From: Rhodocyclaceae bacterium
GTDB taxonomy: Bacteria > Pseudomonadota > Gammaproteobacteria > Burkholderiales > Rhodocyclaceae
Reading direction: 5' to 3'
Assembly (NCBI GenBank): GCA_018262775.1
Contig: JADFDU010000003.1
Coordinates: 21,628 to 85,627 of the forward strand
DNA length: 64,000 nt
Part shown: positions 35,655-45,004 of the stretch, one piece after another
How positions within the stretch are numbered: position 1 is the first letter of the stretch
Layout of the letters: each line of letters starts with the position of its first letter
The notes under the pieces: model-generated
What the model was told of the DNA's origin: nothing
Seen by the model: the letters and a program-made list of their open reading frames with translations, nothing else
The model's database searches: none
Program-made: the position numbers and the translations under genes

Positions 35655-37196
35655 TTGCGAATCTTCCGCTTAATTCGAATCGTCAGCGTCGGCATCCGCT
35701 TCGGCCTCGACCAGATGATTCTCGACCACGCGCAGACCAAGGGCCTGCAGCGTGCCCTGCGCTTCGTCCTCTTCTGGCGCGATTTGTCCACGCCGCGCGC
35801 ACAGCGGCTGCGCCTGGCGCTGGAGGCACTGGGGCCGATCTTCGTCAAGTTCGGCCAGATGCTGTCCACGCGGCGCGACCTGCTGCCGGTCGACATCGCC
35901 GACGAGCTGGCGAAACTGCAGGACCGCGTGCCGCCCTTTGCCTCGGCGCAGGCGGTGGCCGCCCTGGAACGCGCCTTCGGCAAGCCGGTGGCTCAGGTGT
36001 TCGAATCCTTCGCGGCGGAGCCGGTGGCCAGCGCCTCGGTGGCGCAGGTGCACTTCGCCACCCTGCCCGGCGGCAAGGAAGTGGCGGTGAAGATCCTGCG
36101 GCCGGACATCGAGCGCGTCATCGCCCACGACATCGGCCTGCTCGATGCGGCGGCGGGCCTGGTCGAGGCGCTGTGGCCTGACGGCCGGCGCCTGAAGCCG
36201 CGCGAGGTGGTGGCGGAATTCAAAAAACACCTCGGCGACGAGCTCGACCTCATGCGCGAAGCGGCCAACTGCTCGCAACTGCGGCGCAATTTTCTCCATT
36301 CGCCGCTGCTCGCCGTGCCGGAAGTGCACTGGGACTGGTGCTCGACCTCGGTGATGGTGATGGAGCGCATGCACGGCACGCCGGTCGGCCAGATCGAGCG
36401 CCTGCGCAGCGAAGGCGTGGACCTCAAGGCGCTGTCACGCGCCGGCGTCGAGATCTTCTTCACGCAGGTGTTCCGCGACGCCTTCTTCCACGCCGACATG
36501 CACCCGGGCAACATCCTCGTGACGCCGACCGGGCAATACATCGCCCTCGACTTCGGCATCATGGGCACGCTCACCGACGTCGACAAGAACTACCTGGCAC
36601 AGAATTTCCTCGGCTTCTTCCGCCGCGACTACAAGGCGGTGGCACAGGCGCACATCGACGCCGGCTGGGTGCCGGCAGATACGCGCATCGACGAATTCGA
36701 GACCGCCATCCGCGCCGTGTGCGAACCGGTGTTCGACCGGCCGCTGAAGGACATCTCCTTCGGCAAGACGCTGCTGCGCCTGTTCCAGGCCGGGCGCCGC
36801 TTCAATGTCGAGATCCAGCCGCAGTTGGTGATGCTGCAAAAGACGCTGCTCAACATCGAAGGCCTCGGCCGCCAGCTCGATCCCGAACTGGACCTGTGGA
36901 CCACGGCCAAGCCCTTCCTCGAGCGCTGGATGCAGGAGCGCATCGGCCTGCGCGGCCTGGTGAGCAACCTGAAGCGCGAGGCGCCGCAATGGGCCATGCT
37001 GCTGCCGCAGTTGCCGCGCCTGCTGCACGGCGCGCTCGCCGACGAGCCGCTGCGCGCGATACGCAGGGAAATCGCCCGCCTGCAGGCCGAACAGCAACGT
37101 CAAAGCAGATTGCTGTGGGTGGTGGCGGCGCTGTTTGGCACACTGCTCGGCGCACTTTTCGCCGCACTTTTCGTCGTCCGGCTCGTTTCGCTATAA
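35655..37196 (+). CDS. ubiB: UbiB, atypical kinase/ATPase of ubiquinone synthesis
   Basis: 513 residues from TTG 35655. Strong family features: [14 protein letters not shown] (about 72; the KxGQ motif), [11 protein letters not shown] (about 125), [23 protein letters not shown] (about 280) and DFGIMGTL. Two hydrophobic helices close the protein (about 478-510). UbiB supports the ubiquinone biosynthetic complex by extracting lipid precursors from the membrane. It is divergent from argS. Confidence 0.94.
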   Translation: MRIFRLIRIVSVGIRFGLDQMILDHAQTKGLQRALRFVLFWRDLSTPRAQRLRLALEALGPIFVKFGQMLSTRRDLLPVDIADELAKLQDRVPPFASAQAVAALERAFGKPVAQVFESFAAEPVASASVAQVHFATLPGGKEVAVKILRPDIERVIAHDIGLLDAAAGLVEALWPDGRRLKPREVVAEFKKHLGDELDLMREAANCSQLRRNFLHSPLLAVPEVHWDWCSTSVMVMERMHGTPVGQIERLRSEGVDLKALSRAGVEIFFTQVFRDAFFHADMHPGNILVTPTGQYIALDFGIMGTLTDVDKNYLAQNFLGFFRRDYKAVAQAHIDAGWVPADTRIDEFETAIRAVCEPVFDRPLKDISFGKTLLRLFQAGRRFNVEIQPQLVMLQKTLLNIEGLGRQLDPELDLWTTAKPFLERWMQERIGLRGLVSNLKREAPQWAMLLPQLPRLLHGALADEPLRAIRREIARLQAEQQRQSRLLWVVAALFGTLLGALFAALFVVRLVSL

Positions 37197-37235
37197 TCCG
37201 CGCGTTCCGTTCTCTCCAGCACCGCGAAAGATGCC

Positions 37236-38660
37236 ATGCTGATCACCTTCGTCGCCCTCTATCTGGTGGTTTCGATCGCCATCGGCCTGCTCGCCGCCAT
37301 GCGCGTGCACAATGCGCGGGACTACATCTCCGCCGGACGCAACCTGCCGCTGTACATCGTCACCGCCATGGTCTTCGCCACCTGGTTCGGCGCGGAAACG
37401 GTGCTCGGTATCTCGGCGACCTTTCTCAAGGAGGGCATGCACGGACTGGTGTCGGATCCGATCGGCGCCTCGCTCTGCCTGATCCTTTTTGGCCTGCTCT
37501 TCGCCCGCCCCCTGTACCGCCTCAACCTGCTGACCATCGGCGACTATTACCGCCTGCGCTACGGCCGCCTGGTCGAGCTCGTCGCCTCGGTGTGCATCGT
37601 CATTTCCTACCTGGGCTGGGTCTCGGCACAAATCACCGCCCTCGGCCTGGTGTTCAACCTGCTCTCCCAGGGCGCCATTTCCACCAGCGCCGGCATGCTC
37701 ATCGGCGCCGCCGTGGTGCTGACCTACACGATCTTCGGCGGCATGTGGTCGGTGGCGATCACGACCTTCATCCAGATGATTGTCATCGTCATCGGCCTGA
37801 TTTACATCATGATGATCGCCGGCGACCTCGCCGGCGGTTTCGGCAACGTGGTGCAGCACGCGGCCGATGCCGGCAAGTTCGCCGTGCTGCCCGAGGCCAA
37901 CTGGGTCGGCATCGTCGGCTTCATCGCCGCACTCATCACCATGGGTTTCGGCTCGATTCCGCAGCAGGATGTGTTCCAGCGCGCCAACACCTCGAAAAAT
38001 GAGGGCATCGCGGTCTGGGGCTCCGTGCTCGGCGGCCTCGCCTATTTCATCTTCGCCTTCATTCCACTGATGCTCGCCTATTCCGCGACCCTGATCGACC
38101 CGGCCACGGTCGAGCATCTGATCGATGCCGATCCGCAGCACATCCTGCCCCGGTTGATCCTCGACCACATGTCGCCGCTGGCGCAGGTGGTGTTTTTCGG
38201 CGCCCTGCTGTCGGTGATCATGAGCACCGCCAGCGGCACGCTGCTGGCGCCGTCGGTGATTGTTTCGGAGAATATCCTGCGCGGCCTGATGCGCGACGTC
38301 AGCGACGACCAGTTGCTGCGCATGACGCGTTTCGTCGTGTTTGGTTTCACCGTGTTGGTGACGGTCTACGCCCTCACGACAACCGAGAGCATCCACACGA
38401 TGGTGGAGAACGCCTACAAGATCACCCTGGCCGCTGCCTTCGTGCCGCTCGCCGCCGGCTTGTACTGGCGCCGCGCCAGCAACCAGGGCGCGATCTTCGC
38501 CGCGCTGGCCGGCCTGGCCGTGTGGATCGCCTGCGAAATCGTGGCGCCCGACAGCGACATTCCGCCCCAGCTTGCCGGCTTCCTTGCCAGCCTGATCGGC
38601 ATGCTGGCCGGCTCGCTGCTACCGCAATGGATCGCGCCACCGTCACGCCGCGCGCACTGA
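37236..38660 (+). CDS. Sodium:solute symporter (SSS family)
   Basis: 474 residues with about 13 hydrophobic helices throughout. SSS hallmarks are DYISAGRNLPLYIVTAMVFATWFGAETVLG near residue 29, the NLLTIGDYYRLRYG loop, and GSIPQQDVFQRANTSKN near 240. It imports an organic solute with Na+; the substrate is not deducible (proline, pantothenate and carboxylate carriers share the fold). It follows ubiB on the same strand after 39 bp. Confidence 0.85.
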   Translation: MLITFVALYLVVSIAIGLLAAMRVHNARDYISAGRNLPLYIVTAMVFATWFGAETVLGISATFLKEGMHGLVSDPIGASLCLILFGLLFARPLYRLNLLTIGDYYRLRYGRLVELVASVCIVISYLGWVSAQITALGLVFNLLSQGAISTSAGMLIGAAVVLTYTIFGGMWSVAITTFIQMIVIVIGLIYIMMIAGDLAGGFGNVVQHAADAGKFAVLPEANWVGIVGFIAALITMGFGSIPQQDVFQRANTSKNEGIAVWGSVLGGLAYFIFAFIPLMLAYSATLIDPATVEHLIDADPQHILPRLILDHMSPLAQVVFFGALLSVIMSTASGTLLAPSVIVSENILRGLMRDVSDDQLLRMTRFVVFGFTVLVTVYALTTTESIHTMVENAYKITLAAAFVPLAAGLYWRRASNQGAIFAALAGLAVWIACEIVAPDSDIPPQLAGFLASLIGMLAGSLLPQWIAPPSRRAH

Positions 38661-38712
38661 ACGAATGAAGCGGGTCCCCTCAGAAATGAATACGCAAGAC
38701 AATTACCCCCTC

Positions 38713-38767
38713 ATTCCCGCGAAAGCGGGAATCCACGAAGCGTCTGGATTCCCGCTTTCGCGGGAAT
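38713..38767. repeat. Pair of REP-like palindromes
   Basis: Two 20-bp palindromes, each with arms ATTCCCGC and GCGGGAAT (38713-38732 with loop GAAA; 38748-38767 with loop TTTC), lie 15 bp apart as inverted copies. The second is identical to 19402-19421. They probably form a large hairpin after the symporter gene. Confidence 0.9.
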
Positions 38768-38927
38768 GACGGCGCTTGTCATGCGGGTATCGCCCGTTTT
38801 TCGTCATTTCAGGACTGCCGTATCCGCCCAGCCAGAGATGGACGCCGGGCGCGGGCGGAACGGCTATCCTGTGCACTCATGGGTGGCCCAACCACACGGA
38901 GCGGGCGCAGCCCGCGAACGACCATCA

Positions 38928-38948
38928 CCCCCTTCCCCGGGAAGGGGG
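38928..38948. repeat. C/G palindrome upstream of the VanZ-like gene
   Basis: Arms CCCCCTTCCC and GGGAAGGGGG. With its left flank (CCCGCGAACGACCATCA) it matches, in inverted orientation, the element at 60841-60880. Its right flank supplies the GGAGGAAGG ribosome-binding site of the next gene. Confidence 0.8.
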
Positions 38949-38968
38949 ATGGGGAGGAAGGTACTCTA

Positions 38969-40033
38969 GTGAGAACCACGGCTTCACCGCTGGCGCGCTA
39001 CCTTGCCATCGCCTATGCGCTGCTGATCGCCTACGCCAGCCTGCATCCCCTTTCCGGCTGGCGGGACACCGGCGCGCCGGTTTTCGACTTCCTCACGGCG
39101 GCCTGGCCGCGCTACTACACCGGCTTCGACCTCGCCGCCAACATCCTCGCCTACGTGCCGCTCGGCTTCCTCATGGTACCGGCGCTGCAGCCGCGCCTGG
39201 GCGTGGCGGCGGCGGCGCTGCTCGCGGTACTGGCCGGCGGCGGCCTCAGCCTCATGCTGGAAACGCTGCAGAATTTTCTGCCCGACCGCGTGCCCTCCAA
39301 TATCGACCTGGCCTGCAACGCCATCGGCGCCATGATCGGCGCGGCGGCGGGCATGAACTGGGGCCGCGCACTCATCGACGGCGGGCGCCTGCACCGGCTG
39401 CGCACGCACCTCGTCGTCAGCGGCCGTGCGGCAGATTTCGGCCTGGTGCTGCTCGGTCTGTGGCTGCTCGCGCAGCTCAATCCGGAACTGCTGCTCTTCG
39501 GCACGGGCGACCTGCGTACACTCCTCGAACTGCCACCGCTGCCCTATTCCGCACGGCGCTTCTTCGTCATCGAGGCCGGCGTGGCCGCGGCCGGCACGCT
39601 GGCCGCCGGTCTCATCGCCTGGTCGCTGCTGCGCCAGTCCAGCCGCGTCCTGCTGGTGGCGCTGCTGCTGCCCGCCCTGCTCATCAAGGCCTTCGTCAGT
39701 GCGCTGCTGGTGAACGCCGTCCAATTCGGGCACTGGATCACGCCGGGCAACATGACAGGGTTTGCCGCAGGACTGATCGCATTGCTGGCGGCGACCCACC
39801 TGCCGCCGCTGGCGCAGCGCATGCTGGCGGCGCTGGCCCTGCTGTTCGCTACCGCGCTGGTGAACCTGGCGCCGCAGAATCCGTATCTCGCCGCTTCGCT
39901 GGCCGTCTGGCAGCAGGGGCATTTCCTCAACTTCAACGGGCTCACCAAGCTGGTCTCCAGCCTGTGGCCCTTCGCTGCGCTGCCTTTCCTGATGCTGCCG
40001 CGCGGTACAGTGGGAACGCACCATGACAAATGA
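38969..40033 (+). CDS. VanZ-like multispanning membrane protein
   Basis: 354 residues from GTG 38969, chosen because AGGAAGG lies about 9 bases upstream and the mature-like sequence begins there. The VanZ pattern is present: FDLAANILAYVPLGFLMVPAL (about 51), then SLMLETLQNFLPDRVPSNIDLACNAIGAMIG (about 95). Six or more further membrane helices follow. VanZ-like proteins are poorly understood; relatives affect surface-antibiotic susceptibility. It overlaps mazG by 11 bp. Confidence 0.8.
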   Translation: MRTTASPLARYLAIAYALLIAYASLHPLSGWRDTGAPVFDFLTAAWPRYYTGFDLAANILAYVPLGFLMVPALQPRLGVAAAALLAVLAGGGLSLMLETLQNFLPDRVPSNIDLACNAIGAMIGAAAGMNWGRALIDGGRLHRLRTHLVVSGRAADFGLVLLGLWLLAQLNPELLLFGTGDLRTLLELPPLPYSARRFFVIEAGVAAAGTLAAGLIAWSLLRQSSRVLLVALLLPALLIKAFVSALLVNAVQFGHWITPGNMTGFAAGLIALLAATHLPPLAQRMLAALALLFATALVNLAPQNPYLAASLAVWQQGHFLNFNGLTKLVSSLWPFAALPFLMLPRGTVGTHHDK

Positions 40034-40373
40034 ACTGATCGCGCTGCGCGACCGCCTGCGCGACTTCACGCGCGAACGCGAGTGGCATCGCTACCACACG
40101 CCGAAGAACCTGGCGATAGCGCTGATCGTCGAGGCGGCCGAGCTGGCCGAGCATTTCCAGTGGCTGACACCGGAGGAAAGTCAGTCGCCGCAGGACGGCA
40201 AGCGCGAGAAGATCCGCGAGGAAATGGCCGACGTGCTGATTTATCTCATCGAGCTGGCCGATGCGCTGGACGTCGACCTCGCCGCCGCCGCACACGACAA
40301 GATCGCGAAGAACGCGCTCAAGTATCCGGTGGAGAAGGCGCGCGGCAATGCGCTGAAGTACGACGAGCTTTGA
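40023..40373 (+). CDS. MazG-like nucleotide pyrophosphohydrolase
   Basis: 116 residues. The family core is FHTPKN-like HTPKNLAIALIVEAAELAEHFQW (about 28) with the metal-binding E..E pair, then EEMADVLIYLIELADAL (about 67) with E..D. Such all-alpha NTP pyrophosphatases remove non-canonical nucleotides. The linker between the two helices (QSPQDGK) is encoded by a bipartite motif copy. The start lies within the end of the VanZ-like gene. Confidence 0.87.
   Translation: MTNELIALRDRLRDFTREREWHRYHTPKNLAIALIVEAAELAEHFQWLTPEESQSPQDGKREKIREEMADVLIYLIELADALDVDLAAAAHDKIAKNALKYPVEKARGNALKYDEL
40177..40200 (+). repeat. Bipartite motif copy 9
   Basis: AAAGTCAG, ten bases (TCGCCGCAGG), ACGGCA. Lies inside mazG in the sense direction and forms the loop between the two metal-binding helices. 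Confidence 0.85.
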
Positions 40374-40429
40374 ACGAAGGGAATCCCGGGGGGATAATCA
40401 ATCGCCCAACCCCCAACCGAGAGACACAC

Positions 40430-40738
40430 ATGAGCCATTTCAAATACCACGTCTTCTTCTGCTGCAACCAGCGCGAAGCCGGCGCCACCTGCTGCAACAG
40501 CCACGGCGCCGCCGACATGAAGGACTACGCCAAGGATCGCGTCGCCGCGCTCGGCCTGAAGGGCAAGGGCAAGGTGCGCATCAACTTGGCCGGCTGCCTC
40601 GACCGCTGCGATGAGGGCCCGGTGATCGTGGTGTACCCGGAGGGCACCTGGTACACCTATGTCGACAAAACCGACATCGACGAGATCATCGAGGAACATC
40701 TGGTCAACGGCCGCGTCGTCAAGCGTCTGACGATCTGA
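40430..40738 (+). CDS. Thioredoxin-like [2Fe-2S] ferredoxin
   Basis: 102 residues. Cysteines in the pattern FFCCNQ...CCNSHG (11/12 and 21/22) and AGCLDRCDEGP (56/60) with VVYPEGTWY fit the thioredoxin-like 2Fe-2S ferredoxin family (Shethna-type relatives). It probably transfers electrons; the partner is unknown. The start follows a purine-rich leader (GAGAGACACAC). The stop overlaps the next start (TGATG). Confidence 0.88.
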   Translation: MSHFKYHVFFCCNQREAGATCCNSHGAADMKDYAKDRVAALGLKGKGKVRINLAGCLDRCDEGPVIVVYPEGTWYTYVDKTDIDEIIEEHLVNGRVVKRLTI

Positions 40739-41399
40739 TGGCGAGACACGAGCGCATCCTGCTTGAAGGGCCGGCGGGAGCGCTGGAAGTCTTCGTCGAA
40801 CCGCCGTCACCCCCTTCCGCGGGAAGGGGGGCGGGGGGATGGCCCACTCCCACGGGCATCGCGCTCATCACTCATCCGCACCCGCTCTACGGCGGCACCG
40901 CCGACAATAAGGTGGTGACGACGCTGGCGAAAACTTTCCGCGAGCTGGGTTGCATCACGCTGCGTCCGAACTTTCGCGGCGTCGGCGGTTCGGCCGGCGC
41001 ACACGACCACGGCATAGCCGAAACCGACGACCTGCTCGCAGTGCATGCCTATGCCCGCAAACGCTTCGGCGCTGAACTGCCTTTCTTCCTCGGCGGCTTC
41101 TCCTTCGGCGCCTACGTCGTCGCGCGGCTGGCGGCGAAGCTCGCCGAAGGCGGCGATCCGGCGCGGCGCCTCGTGCTGGTCGGCACCGCATCCGGCTTCA
41201 TCGAAGGCCTGCGCAGCTACGACACCGCCGCCGTGCCGGCCGACAGCATCGTCATCCACGGCGCGCAGGACGAAACAGTGCCGCTGGCCAACGTGCTGGC
41301 CTGGGCCGAGCCGCTCGACCTGGCGGTCAGCGTGGTGCCCGGCACCGACCACTTCTTCCATCGCAAGCTGCACCTCATCCGCCGCATCATCGACGCCCA

Positions 41400-41418
<19 letters not shown>
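40738..41418 (+). CDS. Alpha/beta hydrolase, CocE/YfhR-like small type
   Basis: 226 residues. The oxyanion and nucleophile regions are THPHPLYGG (about 46) and GGFSFGAYV (Ser near 121). The acid is probably Asp in HGAQDETVP and the base His in TDHFFHRKL. Substrate unknown. The Pro/Gly-rich segment after residue 20 is encoded by a palindromic repeat inserted in frame (40810-40830). It is coupled to the ferredoxin gene (TGATG) and overlaps the ABC ATPase start. Confidence 0.83.
40810..40830. repeat. Palindromic repeat inside the hydrolase gene
   Basis: Arms CCCCCTTCC and GGAAGGGGG around GCG. It is the same family as 38928 and 60841, here translated as PPSAGRG near residue 25 of the hydrolase. 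Confidence 0.8.
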
Positions 41419-42380
<962 letters not shown>

Positions 42381-42441
42381 CACCATAGAACCAAGGGCTG
42401 GCACTAGCGTCCGTTGGCGCTCATCCGGCGGCTGGCTTGCT

Positions 42442-42457
42442 GCTATACTTGTATAGC
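42442..42457. promoter_or_regulatory. Operator palindrome of the RelBE-type module
   Basis: GCTATAC-TT-GTATAGC is a perfect palindrome 25 bp upstream of the antitoxin start and includes a -10-like TATACT. It is the expected autoregulatory operator. Confidence 0.7.
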
Positions 42458-42481
42458 ACTTGACTGATCAGGAGAACCGGC

Positions 42482-42688
42482 ATGCTAGCCATCAGACTGC
42501 CCGAGACGATTGAAGAACGCCTGAACGCGCTGGCCAGCGAAACCGGGCGCACCAAGACCGCGCTGGCGCGGGAAGCCATCCTGGAATACATCGACGACCT
42601 CGAAGACTATTACCTTGCCGAGGCGCGCGCCCGGCGGAATCGCAAGACGATCCCGCTCGCCGAGGTGGAGCGCAAGCTTGGCCTTTGA
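42482..42688 (+). CDS. RelB/DinJ-type ribbon-helix-helix antitoxin
   Basis: 68 residues. The ribbon-helix-helix start MLAIRLPETIEERLNALASE with GRTKTALAREAILEYIDDLEDYYLAE is typical of RelB-like antitoxins. Its C-terminus (IPLAEVERKLGL) would bind the toxin. The start has AGGAGAA upstream. It overlaps the toxin start by 11 bases. Confidence 0.9.
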   Translation: MLAIRLPETIEERLNALASETGRTKTALAREAILEYIDDLEDYYLAEARARRNRKTIPLAEVERKLGL

Positions 42689-42947
42689 GATCGAGTTCGA
42701 TCCGGAGGCCGTGAAAGACCTGAAGAAGCTGGATCAGCCTGTTCAGCAACGCATCGTCGGATTCCTCAAGCAGCGCGTGGCCACGCTGGACAATCCCCGC
42801 GACATCGGCGAAGCGCTGGCCGGTGCGAAGCTGGGCAATTACTGGAAGTACCGTGTCGGCGATTGGCGCATCATTTGCGACATTCAGGATCGCCGTATCA
42901 TCGTCCGCGTATTGCGCATCGGCAATCGGCGCGAGGTCTATCGCTAG
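42678..42947 (+). CDS. RelE/ParE-type toxin
   Basis: 89 residues if the TTG at 42678 is used, giving the family N-terminus LAFEIEFDPEAVKDLKKLD. The core GNYWKYRVGDWRIICDI and C-terminal VLRIGNRREVYR match RelE-type mRNA interferases. The start overlaps the antitoxin gene. The module is the first element of the accessory insertion between the two ABC exporter genes. Confidence 0.88.
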   Translation: MAFEIEFDPEAVKDLKKLDQPVQQRIVGFLKQRVATLDNPRDIGEALAGAKLGNYWKYRVGDWRIICDIQDRRIIVRVLRIGNRREVYR

Positions 42948-42986
42948 ATGGTCGAAACCCTTCACCGCGAAGAACACCCTCCCGCT

Positions 42987-43010
42987 CGCCGTGCCGCGGG
43001 GGCTGACTTT
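42987..43010 (-). repeat. Bipartite motif copy 11
   Basis: AAAGTCAG, ten bases (CCCCCGCGGC), ACGGCG on the minus strand, 40 bp after the toxin gene and 45 bp before the left end of the AT-rich cassette. Confidence 0.88.
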
Positions 43011-43054
43011 CTCGGCAGAACGCCGGAGGAAGGTTTGGCACCACCCGCTCACAA

Positions 43055-43080
43055 GAATAATTCGAGCCTGGCCCCTTTAG
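43055..43080 (-). repeat. Left terminal inverted repeat of the cassette
   Basis: Reads AAAGGGGCCAGGCTCGAAT on the minus strand; partner of 44080-44102. Confidence 0.75.
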
Positions 43081-43172
43081 CTCTCTTTATTCCGGAAATT
43101 GTCGCTTCACTGTGGATGATCAACAAAATATCTCCATTCGGACATGAGTAATTATGATGAATACCATCCCGT

Positions 43173-43400
43173 CTATGTCGCACTTTCGGAGTACTTTCTA
43201 CCTTTAACAAAATATTCTAGCCGCGCCCACTCTCCCTTTTTCTCATACAAGGTAACTAGGTCCCAATGATCCTTCTCGCTTTCTGCATAATCCCGAGCAA
43301 TTGACAAATCATCAAAATCTTCAAGATTGCCACCCTTAGGGTTTTGCCCTACAAGTGGCATTAACGGTAAATCTGATGAGTAAACGAGGTACTTCTTCAT
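43173..43400 (-). CDS. Small unknown protein in the AT-rich cassette
   Basis: 75 residues from ATG 43400, which has a strong AAGGAGGG ribosome-binding site. It begins MKKYLVYSSDLPLMPLVG, is acidic overall and has a DFDDLSIARDYAE helix. No family recognised. Codon use is AT-rich, unlike its neighbours, which fits recent acquisition. Confidence 0.65.
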   Translation of the reverse strand: MKKYLVYSSDLPLMPLVGQNPKGGNLEDFDDLSIARDYAESEKDHWDLVTLYEKKGEWARLEYFVKGRKYSESAT

Positions 43401-43534
43401 TTCATAGCCCTCCTTTTTGCAACTTTGACGCCTATCAATTGAATGCAATATAGAATACTGTCATTGGCTTTGTTCTTCAGCGATCGGTCGCCTAAACCAA
43501 ATTTAGTGGTTCAGCATTTCAGTGAGGAGCAGGC

Positions 43535-44008
43535 ATGGGCGATATTATTAAGGCATTTGGCAAGATCACTATTTATACAGCAATCATTGTGACTAGCAGC
43601 CTATCAGAAGCCGGCAATAATATAGCCAGTCAGATTCTATTTGGGCCATCGCATAAACAACTTGTCGCAAAAGCAGCCGCAGAGCTAAACAAACAACTAC
43701 CTAAAATGATTGATCGTGAGACTCGCTTAGATTCGGTAGTTGCAAGGGCAGATGGAGGGCTGTTTACAAATAACTATACTCTTGTTAATTTCAATGCTAA
43801 TAGCATCAGCGCAGCCGCCCTTATCTCTCTAGAAAACGCTGTTGTGAACACCACTTGTAGCGAACAAGACTCAAATCTATTGAAGAAAAACGTAGCGCTG
43901 GAATTCAGGTACCGAAGCGCTGATGGCTATCTCGTGAAAGCCTTTACCATACCCCCAAAAAGCTGCATTTATGATCTGCAAACCAATAGATACGAGATCG
44001 CAAAATAA
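43535..44008 (+). CDS. Unknown, probably exported protein in the AT-rich cassette
   Basis: 157 residues with GAGGAG upstream of the ATG. The N-terminus has a hydrophobic segment (about 7-25, AFGKITIYTAIIVTSSLSEA) that may be a signal peptide or anchor. The rest is polar, with two cysteines (about 110 and 148) that could pair in the periplasm. No domain recognised. Base composition is foreign to the window. Confidence 0.6.
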   Translation: MGDIIKAFGKITIYTAIIVTSSLSEAGNNIASQILFGPSHKQLVAKAAAELNKQLPKMIDRETRLDSVVARADGGLFTNNYTLVNFNANSISAAALISLENAVVNTTCSEQDSNLLKKNVALEFRYRSADGYLVKAFTIPPKSCIYDLQTNRYEIAK

Positions 44009-44079
44009 TTTCTTTACGACCTCATGTTTGCTCTGAGCCATTCGAATTAAAGGGGCCGTGCTCTGGAACAAAAGGAACA

Positions 44080-44102
44080 AAAGGGGCCAGGTTCGAATAA
44101 TT
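44080..44102 (+). repeat. Right terminal inverted repeat of the cassette
   Basis: Reads AAAGGGGCCAGGTTCGAAT. A shorter related piece (AAAGGGGCC) lies just inside at 44050. Confidence 0.75.
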
Positions 44103-44147
44103 TTCGCAGTAATGCACTAGCCACCAAACCCTGCCTTCCTCTAGGCG

Positions 44148-44171
44148 AAAGTCAGCCGCTGCGATACGGCA
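44148..44171 (+). repeat. Bipartite motif copy 12
   Basis: AAAGTCAG, ten bases (CCGCTGCGAT), ACGGCA. It lies 45 bp outside the right end of the AT-rich cassette; copy 11 is the same distance outside the left end, in opposite orientation. Confidence 0.88.
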
Positions 44172-44334
44172 AAACCGGCACGTCCAGAGGCAGGTTAATT
44201 GCGTTTCCTAATCAACAGTAGCGAGTGAGCTACGCCGCTCACGTTCCACGACTGCGCGTTTGCTCTGACCCTGCTCCAATCAAGACGTCGCGCATGACAT
44301 TGACAGCTTGTAGCCACGCGGCTACATTGCCTGT
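44172..44334. other. Spacer upstream of the HigBA-type module
   Basis: With 44009-44171 this makes a 326-bp gap without genes. It holds the right cassette end, motif copy 12 and the presumed module promoter. A TTGACA at 44299 is a candidate -35. Confidence 0.4.
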
Positions 44335-44631
44335 ATGATTGAAATTCGCAAAACCGATCACTTCGCGCAGTGGCTCGACGATCTGCGCGACGTGCGGGCG
44401 AGGGCTCGCATCCAGGCGAGGATTGAACGGCTCGCTGGCGGAAACCCCGGCGATGTCGCGCCGGTGGGTGAAGGCATCTCGGAGTTGCGAATCGATTACG
44501 GTCCCGGTTACCGGGTGTATTTCAAGAAGCGAAAGCGCGAGCTGATCATTTTGCTGGCCGGTGGGGACAAAAGCTCCCAGGCCAGGGACATCAAGACCGC
44601 CTTGCGCCTCGCACGCAATCTTTCGGAGTAG
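44335..44631 (+). CDS. HigB/Gp49-like toxin of a type II module
   Basis: 98 residues. The pattern IEIRKTDHFAQWLDDLRD, RIERLAGGNPGD, GISELRIDYGPGYRVYF and ILLAGGDKSSQARDI is diagnostic of the RelE-superfamily addiction killer proteins (Gp49-like). In these families the toxin gene precedes the antitoxin, as here. It is the last module of the accessory insertion. Confidence 0.92.
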   Translation: MIEIRKTDHFAQWLDDLRDVRARARIQARIERLAGGNPGDVAPVGEGISELRIDYGPGYRVYFKKRKRELIILLAGGDKSSQARDIKTALRLARNLSE

Positions 44632-44636
44632 CCAAC

Positions 44637-44936
44637 ATGGGCAAGACCGTTACCACGCATTATGACGTCGCCGAACACCTCCGGACCCCCGAGGAAATGG
44701 CGGCCTATCTTGAAGCCTGCCTTGAAGAAGCGGATGGGGATGCCGCCTTCATTGCCAAGGCGCTGGGCGATATTGCCCGCGCCAAGGGCATGGCGCAGGT
44801 CGCCAAGGATGCGGGATTGTCCCGCGAAAGCCTTTACAAGGCGCTCTCCGGCGAGCGCAGCCCGAGCTTCGATACCATCCTCAAGGTCATCGGGGCGCTT
44901 GGACTGAAATTGCATGCCGAGGCCGGCCGCGGCTGA
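44637..44936 (+). CDS. Helix-turn-helix antitoxin of the HigBA-type module
   Basis: 99 residues. It starts MGKTVTTHYDVAEHLRTPEEM and has an HTH at about 53-80 (MAQVAKDAGLSRESLYKALSG), the standard antitoxin of Gp49-like killers. It lies 5 bp after the toxin gene. Confidence 0.92.
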   Translation: MGKTVTTHYDVAEHLRTPEEMAAYLEACLEEADGDAAFIAKALGDIARAKGMAQVAKDAGLSRESLYKALSGERSPSFDTILKVIGALGLKLHAEAGRG

Positions 44937-44953
44937 GCAAGGAACTCCCTGCG

Positions 44954-45004
44954 AAAGTCAGTCCCCACAACGCCCCGAAGGAAGTCTCCTTGGGGGATAC
45001 GGCG
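44954..45004 (+). repeat. Bipartite motif copy 13, interrupted by a hairpin
   Basis: AAAGTCAG followed by TCCCCA at 44954-44967, and GGATACGGCG at 44995-45004. The intervening 27 bases contain a CCCCGAAGGA/TCCTTGGGG hairpin. Without them the copy would read AAAGTCAG-TCCCCAGGAT-ACGGCG, identical to copy 1. Confidence 0.65.

Larger units (their letters stand above)
43055..44104. mobile_element. AT-rich cassette with inverted terminal repeats
   Basis: About 1.05 kb of markedly lower GC than the surrounding DNA. It is bounded by inverted ends: left GAATAATTCGAGCCTGGCCCC at 43055, right AAAGGGGCCAGGTTCGAATAA from 44080. Aligned over 24 bp, the ends differ at three positions. No transposase is encoded inside; it carries two small unknown genes in opposite directions. 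The ends resemble the GGGGCCAG/GGGGTCAG-type sequences often seen around REP-associated transposase genes. Bipartite motif copies flank it on both outer sides. Confidence 0.65.
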
